Part shown: positions 1-7,559 of the stretch, one piece after another | How the letters are laid out: every line of letters starts with the position of its first letter | How positions within the stretch are numbered: position 1 is the stretch's first letter | NCBI RefSeq assembly: GCF_003574395.1 | Contig: NZ_QMJY01000079.1 | Span: 78,358 to 142,357, forward strand | Length of the DNA stretch: 64,000 nt | Source of the DNA: Tabrizicola thermarum | GTDB taxonomy: Bacteria; Pseudomonadota; Alphaproteobacteria; Rhodobacterales; Rhodobacteraceae | Reading direction: 5' to 3' | Position numbers and translations under genes: made by a program | Notes under the pieces: model-generated | The model's database searches: none | The model's input: only the letters and a program-made list of their open reading frames with translations | Told to the model about the DNA's origin: nothing

Positions 1-345
1 ATGGCGATGCCGGTGTCGGGCAAGATCATCCGGGGCTATGACGCGAAGAAGAACCAGGGGATCGACATTGCCGCAGCACCCGGAAGCCCGGTGGTGGCGG
101 CCGATGCGGGGGCGGTGACGGTGATCTCGGCGGACACGACCGGCAAGGGCATCGTCATCATCCGCCATCCAGGCGATCTTCTGACCGTCTATGTCGGGGT
201 CAATGCCGTGGCGGTGAAGAAGGGCGACAAGGTCAAGCGCGGCCAGGCGATCGGCAAGGTCGCGCCGGGCGATCCGGCCTTCGTGCATTTCGAGGTGCGC
301 AACACCTCGAAGCAGAGCTTCGATCCGGTGGGCTATCTGCAATAG
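1..345 (+). CDS. LytM/M23-domain protein, NlpD-like, 3' part only
   Basis: C-terminal LytM (peptidase M23) domain of 114 residues. The window opens inside the gene, so the ATG at base 1 is probably an internal Met and the LysM/signal part lies upstream. The fold is recognisable (GIDIAAAPGSPV, then VKKGDKVKRGQ, then FVHFEVR), but two zinc ligands of active M23 enzymes are missing: the His of the H-x-G-x-D motif is Asn18 in KNQGID, and the first His of HxH is Phe94 in FVHFE. By family knowledge such degenerate LytM factors (NlpD, EnvC) do not cut peptidoglycan but activate amidases during division. It converges with the CNNM-type gene; a hairpin follows the stop. Confidence 0.8.
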   Translation: MAMPVSGKIIRGYDAKKNQGIDIAAAPGSPVVAADAGAVTVISADTTGKGIVIIRHPGDLLTVYVGVNAVAVKKGDKVKRGQAIGKVAPGDPAFVHFEVRNTSKQSFDPVGYLQ

Positions 346-350
346 GGGCG

Positions 351-370
351 CGGAGCCTTTGAGGGCTCCG
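351..370 (+). terminator. Stem-loop after the LytM gene
   Basis: CGGAGCC and GGCTCCG arms (7 bp) around a 6-base loop, starting 5 bases after the stop. There is no clean T-run, only GATTTCCTT. The 20 bases differ at two positions from the perfect palindrome at 43473-43492, so this may be a decayed copy of that repeat. It sits between convergent genes and could serve both. Confidence 0.5.
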
Positions 371-396
371 GGCCGATTTCCTTGAAGCAATCTGCG

Positions 397-1671
397 TCAG
401 CCCAAGACCCTCGCCACCAGCACCTTGTCGATGCGGCGGCCGTCGAGGTCGATGACCTCGAACCGGAAGCCTTCGGCGACAAAGCTTGCGCCAAGCTCGG
501 GAAGCGTGCCCATCTGGTGCAGGATCAGACCGGCGACGGTGTCGTAGTCCCCGGCCATGTCCTGCGGCAGACCCAGACGGTCGCAGAATTCGTCAACCGG
601 CATCCAGCCCGCGACCAGGAAGCTGCCATCCTCGCGGGTGACCATGGCCGGTTCGTCGGCATCGCTGGCAGCCACGGCACCGGTGATCGCCTCAAGCACG
701 TCGCCAGTGGTGATGATGCCTTCGAAATCGCCGTATTCGTCATAGACCAGCGCAAGGTGGTATTCGGATTTCTGCAGGATTTCCAGAACGTCCAGCGCCT
801 CGGCCCGGTCCGACACCACGGGCACCTCACGCACCAGTGCCTTCAGATCCAGACTCTCGCGCCGGGAAACCACCTGAAAGGCGTCGGTCAGAAGCACGAT
901 GCCGACCACATCGCCCTCGGCGTTGGCAACCGGCATCCGCGGGCGGGCGACCCGGCGGATCGCGGCCACCGCCTCGGCCCCCGTGGCGTCCAGGGGCAGC
1001 ATCTCGATCTCGTGCCGGGGGGTCATCAGCGCGCGCGCCGTGCGGTCCGACAGGCGCATGACGCCGGTGATCATCTCGCGTTCCTCGGTCTCCAGCACCC
1101 CGCCCTCATGCGCTTCGGCCAGAAGGACATGGACCTCCTCCTCGGTCACCCGGTTCTCGCTGGTGCCGCGCTGGCCGAGCAGCCACAGCAGCAGCTTGCC
1201 GGACTTGTCCAGAAACCAGACCAGCGGCGCGGCGATCACCGACAGGAAGGTCATCGCCGGCGCCACGCGGATCGCCACGGCCTCGGCATTCCCGAGCGCC
1301 AACTGCTTGGGCACGAGTTCGCCCACGATCAGGCTGACATAGGTGATGGCAACGACGACCCCGCCGACACCCAGGGTCGAGGCCCAGTCCGGATCCATGC
1401 CCTGCGCGACCAGCCAGGCCTGCAACCGCAGGCCAAGGGTCGCGCCGGACAGCGCGCCGGACAGTACGCCGACCGCCGTGATGCCGATCTGCACGGTCGA
1501 GAGGAACCGGCCGGGATTTTCGGCCAAGCGCAGGGCCATCCGCGCGCCGCGGCTTCTGCCTTCCAGCGATTTCAGCCGCGCGGGCCTGGCGCTGACGATG
1601 GCCAGTTCCGACATGGCAAGGACACCGTTGAGGACGATGAGCGCCAGAATGACCAGGATTTCGGAAACCAT
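397..1671 (-). CDS. CNNM/CBS-domain membrane protein (HlyC/CorC family)
   Basis: 424-residue protein with the layout of the hemolysin-C/CorC (CNNM) family: an N-terminal DUF21 membrane domain (residues about 1-180, several hydrophobic helices, starting MVSEILVILALIVL), a pair of CBS domains (about 200-330, first with LMTPRHEIEML, second with VYDEYGDFEGIIT), and a C-terminal CorC_HlyC domain (about 345-420, GYDTVAGLILHQMG). Family members are linked to Mg2+/Co2+ export or resistance; the old hemolysin name is probably misleading. It lies 52 bases behind the DUF815 ATPase on the same strand, so it could be the tail of the tat transcript. The substrate cannot be told from the sequence. Confidence 0.9.
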   Translation of the reverse strand: MVSEILVILALIVLNGVLAMSELAIVSARPARLKSLEGRSRGARMALRLAENPGRFLSTVQIGITAVGVLSGALSGATLGLRLQAWLVAQGMDPDWASTLGVGGVVVAITYVSLIVGELVPKQLALGNAEAVAIRVAPAMTFLSVIAAPLVWFLDKSGKLLLWLLGQRGTSENRVTEEEVHVLLAEAHEGGVLETEEREMITGVMRLSDRTARALMTPRHEIEMLPLDATGAEAVAAIRRVARPRMPVANAEGDVVGIVLLTDAFQVVSRRESLDLKALVREVPVVSDRAEALDVLEILQKSEYHLALVYDEYGDFEGIITTGDVLEAITGAVAASDADEPAMVTREDGSFLVAGWMPVDEFCDRLGLPQDMAGDYDTVAGLILHQMGTLPELGASFVAEGFRFEVIDLDGRRIDKVLVARVLG

Positions 1672-1723
1672 GATCCCACCCGACTAAGGCGCGTTCCCCG
1701 TCATCGCAAGTGAAGATCGCATG

Positions 1724-2563
1724 TCACACCCGGATCCGGACGCCCTCGCGCGCCGCCAGGTCACAGAAGAACTGCCAGGCGACCCGTCCCGAACGCCCGC
1801 CGCGCGTCGCCTGCCATTCGATCGCCTCGGCGGTCAACCGGTCATCCGGCACCCGGACCCCATGCGCCGCGCAATAGCCGCGGATCATCGCCAGATAATC
1901 GTCCTGACTGCACGGATGGAACCCCAGCCAGAGCCCGAAACGGTCGGACAGCGAGACCTTCTCTTCCACCGCCTCGCTGGGGTTGATCGCGGTGGAACGT
2001 TCGTTCTCAATCATGTCGCGCGGCATCAGGTGGCGGCGGTTCGAGGTGGCGTAGAAAAGCACATTCTCGGGCCGCCCCTCGATGCCGCCATCCAGCACCG
2101 CCTTCAGCGACTTGTAATGCTGGTCGTCGTGGGAAAACGACAGGTCGTCGCAGAACAGAAGGAAGCGGTAGGGGGCAGCACGCAGATGGGCCAGCAGGCG
2201 CTGGACGGATGGCAGGTCTTCGCGGCTGAGTTCGACGATCTTCAGGTCATGTCCCTCGGCGCGCACCTTGGCGTGGACCGCCTTGACCAGCGAGGACTTG
2301 CCCATCCCCCGCGCGCCCCAGAGCAGCGCGTTGTTCGCCGGAAGCCCGGCCGCGAAGTGGCGGGTGTTCTCCAGCAGCGTGTCGCGCGACCGGTTGACCC
2401 CGACCAGAAGCCCGATGTCCACCCGGCTGACATGATCGACGGGCACAAGCCGGTCCGGCTGGGTGTGCCAGACATAGGCCTCGGCGGCAAAGTCCGGGGC
2501 GGGCATCGGCGCCGGGGCCAGCCGCTCCAGCGCCGCGGCGATGCGGTCGAGGGGATCGCTCAC
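1724..2563 (-). CDS. DUF815-family ATP-binding protein
   Basis: 279-residue AAA-type ATPase of the DUF815 group. Walker A is GARGMGKSS (about residues 83-91), followed by an acidic Walker B-like stretch LLFCDDLSF, and a conserved region NVLFYATSNRRHLMPRD. The start is a GTG whose last two bases form the TGA of tatC (GTGA overlap); no ATG lies near, and longer versions would run through tatC. The overlap implies translational coupling with tatABC. This ATPase next to tat genes is a common arrangement in Rhodobacteraceae, but its role is unknown to me; a part in Tat export is not shown. Confidence 0.85.
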   Translation of the reverse strand: MSDPLDRIAAALERLAPAPMPAPDFAAEAYVWHTQPDRLVPVDHVSRVDIGLLVGVNRSRDTLLENTRHFAAGLPANNALLWGARGMGKSSLVKAVHAKVRAEGHDLKIVELSREDLPSVQRLLAHLRAAPYRFLLFCDDLSFSHDDQHYKSLKAVLDGGIEGRPENVLFYATSNRRHLMPRDMIENERSTAINPSEAVEEKVSLSDRFGLWLGFHPCSQDDYLAMIRGYCAAHGVRVPDDRLTAEAIEWQATRGGRSGRVAWQFFCDLAAREGVRIRV

Positions 2564-3477
2564 GGCTTGGTCTCGGCCGGGTCGGCGGCGGCCTCGTCCT
2601 CGTCGTCCCACAGGCCTTCCGCCCGCAGTTCGGCCTCGCGCCGCTTTTCGATCCGGCGGATCATGAAGATCGAGATCTCGTACAGGGGATAGACCGCAGA
2701 GAAGAGGATCATCTGGCTCATCACATCCGGGGGCGTGACCAGGGCGGCGACCAGCAGGATCGCGACGATGGCATATTTGCGCATCCCCGCCAGCCCGCGC
2801 GAGGTGGCCAGTCCGGCCTTGCCCATCAGCGTCAGAAGCACCGGCAGCTGGAAGCACAGGCCGAAGGCCAGGATCAGCTTGAGACTGATGTCCAGCGTTT
2901 CGTTGACCTTGCCCTGAAAGACGATCTTGATCCCGTGATCGGTCGCCGGGGCCAAGCCGTCCGTCACGGCTTCGGCGGTGCTGTCGGCAAGGCCGGGCAA
3001 AAGCGCCGTGACCACGGAAAAGGTATCGGCAAAGCCCAGGAAGAAGGTCATCGCGATCGGCGTCACGACATAATGGGCAAAGGCCGCGCCCAGCAGGAAC
3101 AGCACCGGCGAGGCGATCAGGAACGGCAGGAAGGCCTGCTTCTCGCTCTTGTAAAGCCCGGGCGCCACAAAGCGCCACAGCTGATAGGCGATCACCGGAA
3201 AGCTGACCATCAGCCCGGCCACGACCGAGATATGGACCAGCGTGAAGAAGTATTCCTGCGGCGCGGTATACTGCATCACCGGGTTCGGATCGCCCAGATC
3301 GCGCATCGCACGTTCGATGGGATGCAGCAGGAAGTTCAGGATCGGCTCGGCCACGACAAAGCACAGGACCATGGCGATCATGAAGGCCGAGACCGACCAG
3401 ATCAGCCGGTTGCGCAGTTCGATCAGGTGCTCGACCAGCGGGGCCGAGCTGTCGTCGATGTCGTCCTTGGTGCTCAT
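2560..3477 (-). CDS. tatC: Sec-independent protein translocase subunit TatC
   Basis: 305-residue inner-membrane core of the twin-arginine translocase, which with TatB recognises RR signal peptides of folded proteins. The family N-terminus is present (LVEHLIELRNRLIWS, the cytoplasmic Glu/Arg motif) followed by six predicted membrane helices, including the FFTLVHISVVAGLMVSFPV and LLVAALVTPPDVMSQ segments. It is longer than E. coli TatC (about 258) through an N-terminal lead and an acidic/basic C-terminal tail (DDEDEAAADPAETKP). It overlaps the end of tatB by 4 bases and the DUF815 gene by a GTGA. Cofactor-loaded respiratory enzymes would be likely cargo. Confidence 0.95.
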   Translation of the reverse strand: MSTKDDIDDSSAPLVEHLIELRNRLIWSVSAFMIAMVLCFVVAEPILNFLLHPIERAMRDLGDPNPVMQYTAPQEYFFTLVHISVVAGLMVSFPVIAYQLWRFVAPGLYKSEKQAFLPFLIASPVLFLLGAAFAHYVVTPIAMTFFLGFADTFSVVTALLPGLADSTAEAVTDGLAPATDHGIKIVFQGKVNETLDISLKLILAFGLCFQLPVLLTLMGKAGLATSRGLAGMRKYAIVAILLVAALVTPPDVMSQMILFSAVYPLYEISIFMIRRIEKRREAELRAEGLWDDEDEAAADPAETKP

Positions 3478-4070
3478 GCTGCATCACCGCCGCCAGGGTC
3501 GGCCTTCTTGCGCCGACGGCCCGGAGCCTTGGCGGCGGCTGCCGGGGCGGGGCTGGCGGGCGCGGGTTCGGAAAGGGCGCGCAGTCTGGCCGAGGCTTCG
3601 TCCAGCACCGCCTTGCGCGCGGCCTGCTTTTCGTAAAGCGCCGCGGTCGCGGGACCGGGCGCGGCCGCCGCAGGCGCAGAGGCAGCGGCGGTGGCGACGG
3701 GTGCGGCGATCGTCTCGGCGGCAGCAGCGGTCGGGGGTGCGGCAGCGGGCATCGACGGCGGGGTCAGGGGCTTTGTCGGCTTGGCCGCATTCTTCAGCGG
3801 GTCCCATTTCTCGAACTTGTCGGCGGCGGTTTTCACCGCATCAAGCCCCATCGACTTGGCCGAGGTCATGGTCTTCAGGTCGTCGGCCACATCCTTGACC
3901 CCGGTTTCCTTCGCCGCCTGTTCCATCGCCCGGCTGAACTCGCGCCCCATCGCGCGGATCTTGGCGGTAAAGCGCCCGATCTCGCGGAACATGCCGGGCA
4001 GGTCCTTCGGGCCGATGACGATCAGCGCGACGATGGCCACGATCAGGAGTTCGGACCAGCTGAGATCCAT
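3474..4070 (-). CDS. tatB: Sec-independent protein translocase subunit TatB
   Basis: 198 residues: one N-terminal membrane helix (SWSELLIVAIVALIVIG) with the TatA/B hallmark GPKDLPG, an amphipathic helix (MFREIGRFTAKIRAMGREF), a charged helical part, and a long Ala/Pro-rich tail ending in a basic RRRKK stretch. The Glu at position 7 (WSEL) is typical of TatB rather than TatA. It lies 25 bases downstream of tatA and overlaps tatC by 4 bases, giving the usual tatABC operon. The low-complexity tail is probably disordered and cytoplasmic. Confidence 0.93.
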   Translation of the reverse strand: MDLSWSELLIVAIVALIVIGPKDLPGMFREIGRFTAKIRAMGREFSRAMEQAAKETGVKDVADDLKTMTSAKSMGLDAVKTAADKFEKWDPLKNAAKPTKPLTPPSMPAAAPPTAAAAETIAAPVATAAASAPAAAAPGPATAALYEKQAARKAVLDEASARLRALSEPAPASPAPAAAAKAPGRRRKKADPGGGDAA

Positions 4071-4095
4071 TCCTTGTCTCCCCAGGGCCCTCGGG

Positions 4096-4308
4096 TCAGG
4101 CCTTGTCCTTCTCGGCGGGCGTCACGTCCTTCGCGGCGTCGGCCTTGGCGTCTTCCAACTCCCTGGTGCCCTCGCTGACGCCTTTCTTGAAGGCCGTGAT
4201 GCCCTTGCCCACTTCGCCCATCAGGCTGGAGACCTTGCCCTTGCCGAACAGGACAAGGACGACGACGGCGATCAGAAGCAGGCCGGGAAGACCGATATTG
4301 TTCAACAT
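4096..4308 (-). CDS. tatA: Sec-independent protein translocase subunit TatA
   Basis: 70-residue pore-forming Tat subunit. MLNNIGLPGLLLIAVVVL forms the single membrane helix, then FGKGKVSSLMGEVGKGI gives the F-G hinge and amphipathic helix, then a charged tail. I chose the ATG at 4308 rather than one 13 codons upstream because GGAGG sits 8 bases before it and the family starts at this point. First gene of tatABC. A candidate promoter lies about 55 bases upstream. Confidence 0.93.
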   Translation of the reverse strand: MLNNIGLPGLLLIAVVVLVLFGKGKVSSLMGEVGKGITAFKKGVSEGTRELEDAKADAAKDVTPAEKDKA

Positions 4309-4362
4309 GGGATTGTCCTCCGGTTCACGCCCCATCGGGGGCTGCAATTGCTGTCTGACCCC

Positions 4363-4392
4363 GTATTAGGGCCAGCGCGCCCCCGCTTCCAA
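4363..4392 (-). promoter_or_regulatory. Candidate sigma70 promoter of tatABC
   Basis: On the minus strand TTGGAA (4387-4392) and TAATAC (4363-4368) are separated by 18 bases, pointing to tatA. Only two boxes support it. Confidence 0.4.
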
Positions 4393-4420
4393 GCCCGAAC
4401 CGGCTTGCGGGGGACAGTCA

Positions 4421-4440
4421 ACTGACAGTATTTTGTCAGT
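4421..4440. promoter_or_regulatory. Inverted repeat, candidate operator of the HTH gene
   Basis: Perfect arms ACTGACA and TGTCAGT around GTATTT, 41 bases before the HTH gene and between it and tatA. The size (7-6-7) and symmetry suit a dimeric DeoR/YafY-type repressor, so autoregulation is plausible. Inference from position only. Confidence 0.5.
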
Positions 4441-4464
4441 AGGGTGGGCAATATTGCCCACCCT
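4441..4464. repeat. Perfect 24-bp palindrome (GTAGGGTGGG family)
   Basis: AGGGTGGGCAAT is followed directly by its exact reverse complement ATTGCCCACCCT. It abuts the 20-bp inverted repeat at 4421-4440 and ends 16 bases before the HTH start codon. The GTAGGGTGGG beginning recurs at 39398-39407 in another long hairpin, so this looks like a dispersed intergenic palindrome rather than a gene-specific site. Confidence 0.7.
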
Positions 4465-4480
4465 GCCTTGCGAGAACCCC

Positions 4481-4834
4481 ATGAAGCGCGACGCCCGCCT
4501 TTACGACATCGTCCAGGCCCTGCGCGATGGGCGGCTGCATACCGCGGCGGAACTTGCGCGGCTGACCGGCGTTTCCACCCGGACGATCTGGCGCGACATG
4601 GAAATCCTGGCCGCCAGCGGCATGCCGGTCACCGGCGAGCGGGGCCTTGGCTACATCCTGCGCTCGCCGCTGGTGCTGCCGCCGACCATGCTGACACCGG
4701 ACGAGCTGGACGCGCTGGTCGAAGGGCTGCGCCATGTCGGGCAGGAGGGGAACCCCAGGGCGAAGGCGGCGCGCAGCCTCTTGTACAAGGTCGTGACCCT
4801 TTTGCCGCAGTCGGGGATCGAGATGGACGACTGA
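4481..4834 (+). CDS. Short HTH (DeoR/YafY-type) transcriptional regulator
   Basis: 117 residues. The N-terminal half is a winged helix (LYDIVQALRDGRLHTAAELARLTGVSTRTIWRDMEIL) of the kind at the front of YafY/WYL regulators, with STRTIWRD as recognition helix and GERGLGYILR as wing. The C-terminal WYL ligand domain is absent: the protein stops after TPDELDALVEGLRHV and a short helix. Short HTH-only members exist, so this need not be a truncation. The ATG at 4481 begins the conserved MKRDARLYDI; an upstream ATG would put the palindromes inside the gene. It converges with the ABC ATPase gene. Confidence 0.8.
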   Translation: MKRDARLYDIVQALRDGRLHTAAELARLTGVSTRTIWRDMEILAASGMPVTGERGLGYILRSPLVLPPTMLTPDELDALVEGLRHVGQEGNPRAKAARSLLYKVVTLLPQSGIEMDD

Positions 4835-4854
4835 GGGCGCTCTGCCCCGATGCG

Positions 4855-5937
4855 TCAGACCCCGAAGACGAAACAGCGGTCGCGGCGGATCATCAGCCAC
4901 AGGACCGTGCCGGGCTTCGGCAGGAACACCCCCGGGACGCTGGCGGTCAGTTTCGCGCCCTCGAAATCCATTGCGAAATCGACCAGGCTTTCGCGCCCCA
5001 GAAAGCGGCTGCGCAGAACGGTGCCGCGCGCCGGAGTGCCGTCCTCGGGCGTCGGGTTCGGCCCCCGGCCTGCGCGGTCGAAGTCGATGCGCAGGTGTTG
5101 CGGGCGGATGACGATCTCGACCTCGGCCCCGTCCCTGTGGCCCGGCGTCAGGAAGGTCCCGAACGGCGTTTCGGTCAGCGCCCCGCGCGAGACGCCACGG
5201 ATCACGTTGATATCGCTGAAGAAAGCCGCCGCCGCCTTGTCGACGGGGGCATTGTAGACATTGTAGGGCGCCCCCCTCTGCACGATCCGCCCCGCCCGCA
5301 TCAGCGCGATCTCGTCGGCCATCCGCATCGCCTCGTCGGGTTCATGCGTGACCAGCAGGACCGCCGTGCCCGCCTCTTTCAGAAGCTCCAGCGTCCGGTC
5401 GCGGATGCCGTCGCGCAGCCGGTTGTCAAGGCCGGAAAAGGGCTCGTCCATCAGCATGACGCGCGGGTTCGGTGCCAGCGCCCGCGCCAGGGCCACGCGC
5501 TGCTGTTCGCCGCCCGACAGCTGGTGCGGGTGTTTCGGGCCGAAGCCGGTCAGATCGACCTTCTCCAGCAGCTCATCCACCCGGCGCGCCTTTTCCGCTC
5601 GGTCGATCCGCAGGCCGAAGCCCACGTTTTCAGCGACGGTCAGATGCGGGAAAAGCGCGAAGTCCTGGAACATCAGGCCCACCGAGCGCACTTCCGGTGG
5701 CACATGCACCCCCGGCCCCGCGACGATCTGGCCGTCCAGCCGCACTTCGCCCGCATCGGCGCGTTCCACCCCGGCAATCATCCGCAGCGTCGTCGACTTG
5801 CCGCAGCCCGAGGGGCCCAGAAGGCAGGTCACCTGCCCCGCCGCAATCGACAGCGACACCCCGTCAACCACGTTTCGCCCACCGAAGGATCGGCTCAGGT
5901 TTGTCACTTCCAGACGAAGAGGGGCGCGGTCGGGCAT
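4855..5937 (-). CDS. ABC transporter ATP-binding protein (FbpC/PotA-like)
   Basis: 360-residue importer ATPase: Walker A GPSGCGKST (about residue 40), Q-loop MFQDFALFPHLTV, signature LSGGEQQRVALARAL, Walker B VMLMDEPFSGLD, switch His in VTHEPDEA, and a C-terminal TOBE-type region (about 270-360). This matches the Fe3+/spermidine/sulfate (CUT1-like) class, closest in feel to FbpC. No permease or binding-protein gene is adjacent: downstream is the convergent HTH gene and upstream a divergent membrane protein, so it is an orphan ATPase here. Its transporter partner and substrate are unknown. Confidence 0.88.
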   Translation of the reverse strand: MPDRAPLRLEVTNLSRSFGGRNVVDGVSLSIAAGQVTCLLGPSGCGKSTTLRMIAGVERADAGEVRLDGQIVAGPGVHVPPEVRSVGLMFQDFALFPHLTVAENVGFGLRIDRAEKARRVDELLEKVDLTGFGPKHPHQLSGGEQQRVALARALAPNPRVMLMDEPFSGLDNRLRDGIRDRTLELLKEAGTAVLLVTHEPDEAMRMADEIALMRAGRIVQRGAPYNVYNAPVDKAAAAFFSDINVIRGVSRGALTETPFGTFLTPGHRDGAEVEIVIRPQHLRIDFDRAGRGPNPTPEDGTPARGTVLRSRFLGRESLVDFAMDFEGAKLTASVPGVFLPKPGTVLWLMIRRDRCFVFGV

Positions 5938-6061
5938 GGATGCTCAACAAAATCTGTCAGGCTTTCCCCTAGCAGCGCCGGTTCGGACGGGCAAGACCGG
6001 ACCCGCCGGGCAGCAGCCGGGCGACTGGGGATCAGAGCGCATCAAACCTGCGGAACTGCCC

Positions 6062-6090
6062 GGTATTGGTTCGGAAAACGATCCGATACC
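6062..6090. promoter_or_regulatory. Imperfect inverted repeat
   Basis: GGTATTGGTTC and GATCCGATACC are near-complementary (9 of 11) around a short A-rich centre, in the 232-base gap between the divergent ABC ATPase and the small membrane gene. It could be an operator; nothing else supports a function. Confidence 0.3.
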
Positions 6091-6169
6091 CCGGTGTTTT
6101 CCGGCGAGATTTGACGGGAATCACCACAGGTGTTTGCCTTGCAGGATTGATTGACCGACAGGTGCCGTG

Positions 6170-6637
6170 ATGCTGTCCCGACCCCTTGCCATTGTTGCCG
6201 CCTTTGCCATCCTGGCCAGCCTGTTCCTGCCCTGGCTGTCCTCGCCCTTTGGCGAGAATGTCGTGCCCTGGTCGGTGCTGAGCAAGCTGGACGCCGCCGG
6301 CGCCCAGGCGATTCTGGCCGATGCCGGGCCGGAAACCATCGCCTATGGCTGTTCCTTCGTGCTGGCGGCGCTGTTCGTCATCTTCGCCCTGATCGGGCGG
6401 GAATCGCGGCTTCTGGCCTTCCTGACCGGGGTGCTTCCGGTGGCGCTAGTGGCCTGGGCGCTGGTCACGCTGCTCCGCCAGACCGACGCGACCGGGCTGT
6501 CCTTCTCGGGCTCGGACATCCCCGAGGTGACGACCCGGATGCTGGGCGCCGGGGCCTGGGCCTGGGTGCTGGGCGCCAGCACGCTGGCCACGCTGGGCGT
6601 GGTCGACCCCGGCCGCAGGCACGCCCGCTTTGGCTAG
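6170..6637 (+). CDS. Small membrane protein of unknown function
   Basis: 155 residues with about four membrane helices: LAIVAAFAILASLFLPWL, then YGCSFVLAALFVIFALI, LLAFLTGVLPVALVAWALV, and AGAWAWVLGASTLATLGVV. A periplasmic loop lies between the first two. I do not recognise a family. A GTG at 6167 directly precedes the ATG at 6170; I took the ATG. It converges with the SDR gene with a 4-base overlap of the ends. Confidence 0.65.
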   Translation: MLSRPLAIVAAFAILASLFLPWLSSPFGENVVPWSVLSKLDAAGAQAILADAGPETIAYGCSFVLAALFVIFALIGRESRLLAFLTGVLPVALVAWALVTLLRQTDATGLSFSGSDIPEVTTRMLGAGAWAWVLGASTLATLGVVDPGRRHARFG

Positions 6638-7410
6638 AGCGTCGTGTTGGTGGCCCCGCCGTCCAGCACGAGGTTCTGCCCGACGATAAAGCCCGCGTGC
6701 TGCGAACACAGGAAGGCGCAGGTCGCCCCGAACTCGGCCGGAGTGCCATAGCGCCCGGCGGGGATCGTCGCGCAGCGTTCGGCGATGGCTTGCTCCATGC
6801 TGATCCCGCGCGCCTTGACCACGGCGCCGTCCAGTGCGATCGCGCGGTCGGTGGCATGGATGCCGGGCAGCAGGTTGTTGATCGTGACCCCCTTGCCCGC
6901 CACCTGCCGCGCCGTGCCCGCGACAAAGCCGGTCAGACCCGCCCGGGCCGAGTTCGACAGCCCGAGCACCGCAATCGGCGCCTTGACCGAGACGCTGGTG
7001 ATGTTGACCACCCGGCCCCAGCCCTGCGCCATCATCCCCGGCAGCACCGCCTGCATCAGCGCGATCGGGGTCAGCATGTTGGCATCCAGCGCCTTGATGA
7101 AATCCTCACGGCTCCAGTCCGACCACATCCCCGGCGGCGGCCCGCCTGCATTCGTCACAAGGATATCGAAGGGCCCCTGCGCCAGCACGGCGGCGCGGCC
7201 CGCCTCGGTCGTGATGTCGGCCGCCACGGTGACCACGTTCACCCGATGCCGTGCCCGGATGTCGGCGGCTGCCGCTTCCAGCGCCTCGGCCCCGCGGGCG
7301 TTCATCACCAGATCGACACCCGCCTCGGCCAAAGCCTCGGCACAGCCGCGCCCCAGCCCCCTGGACGAGGCGCAGACCAGCGCCCGTTTCCCGGCGATCC
7401 CCAGATCCAT
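6634..7410 (-). CDS. SDR family oxidoreductase with atypical active site
   Basis: 258-residue short-chain dehydrogenase/reductase fold: nucleotide site CASSRGLGRG near residue 13, VTNAGGPPPG, and a catalytic-type Ser in NITSVSV. The usual Y-x3-K is replaced: where YSASKAAL is expected the protein has SNSARAGL, so Tyr is Ser and Lys is Arg. A subgroup of bacterial SDRs shares this. Chemistry may be changed or lost. C-terminal GQNLVLDGGATNTTL is the normal SDR end. I set the start at 7410 because GGGAGAG lies just upstream and the Rossmann strand begins at once; an ATG 17 codons upstream lies in the promoter. Confidence 0.85.
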   Translation of the reverse strand: MDLGIAGKRALVCASSRGLGRGCAEALAEAGVDLVMNARGAEALEAAAADIRARHRVNVVTVAADITTEAGRAAVLAQGPFDILVTNAGGPPPGMWSDWSREDFIKALDANMLTPIALMQAVLPGMMAQGWGRVVNITSVSVKAPIAVLGLSNSARAGLTGFVAGTARQVAGKGVTINNLLPGIHATDRAIALDGAVVKARGISMEQAIAERCATIPAGRYGTPAEFGATCAFLCSQHAGFIVGQNLVLDGGATNTTL

Positions 7411-7433
7411 GTCCGCTCTCCCGCTTTTGGAAG

Positions 7434-7461
7434 ACCCTAGCAGGCCGGACCGCAGGGACAA
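7434..7461 (-). promoter_or_regulatory. Candidate promoter of the SDR gene
   Basis: Minus-strand TTGTCC (7456-7461) and TAGGGT (7434-7439), 16 bases apart, ending 23 bases before the start codon and upstream of its Shine-Dalgarno. Confidence 0.45.
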
Positions 7462-7485
7462 GACTGCAGGACTGACCCACAGCGG

Positions 7486-7542
7486 CTCTTGCTCTTTTCA
7501 CAAATACTCCACGGGGGTGCGGGGGTGTGAAACCCCCGCCGA
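7486..7542 (+). repeat. Intergenic mosaic repeat, copy 1
   Basis: Reads CTTGCTCTTTTCACAAATA then CTCCACGGGGGTGC, followed by a hairpin with GCGGGGGT (7519-7526) and ACCCCCGC (7532-7539). It matches copy 2 at 16239-16292 almost base for base, in the opposite orientation. Unlike most copies it does not follow the stop of a gene on its own strand. Confidence 0.8.
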
Positions 7543-7559
7543 CGGGTCCACCCGCGCTG

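Noticed and set aside
382..1713. 443-codon plus-strand frame opposite the CNNM-type gene
   Set aside because: Shadow frame without recognisable domains; the minus strand has intact DUF21 and CBS domains.
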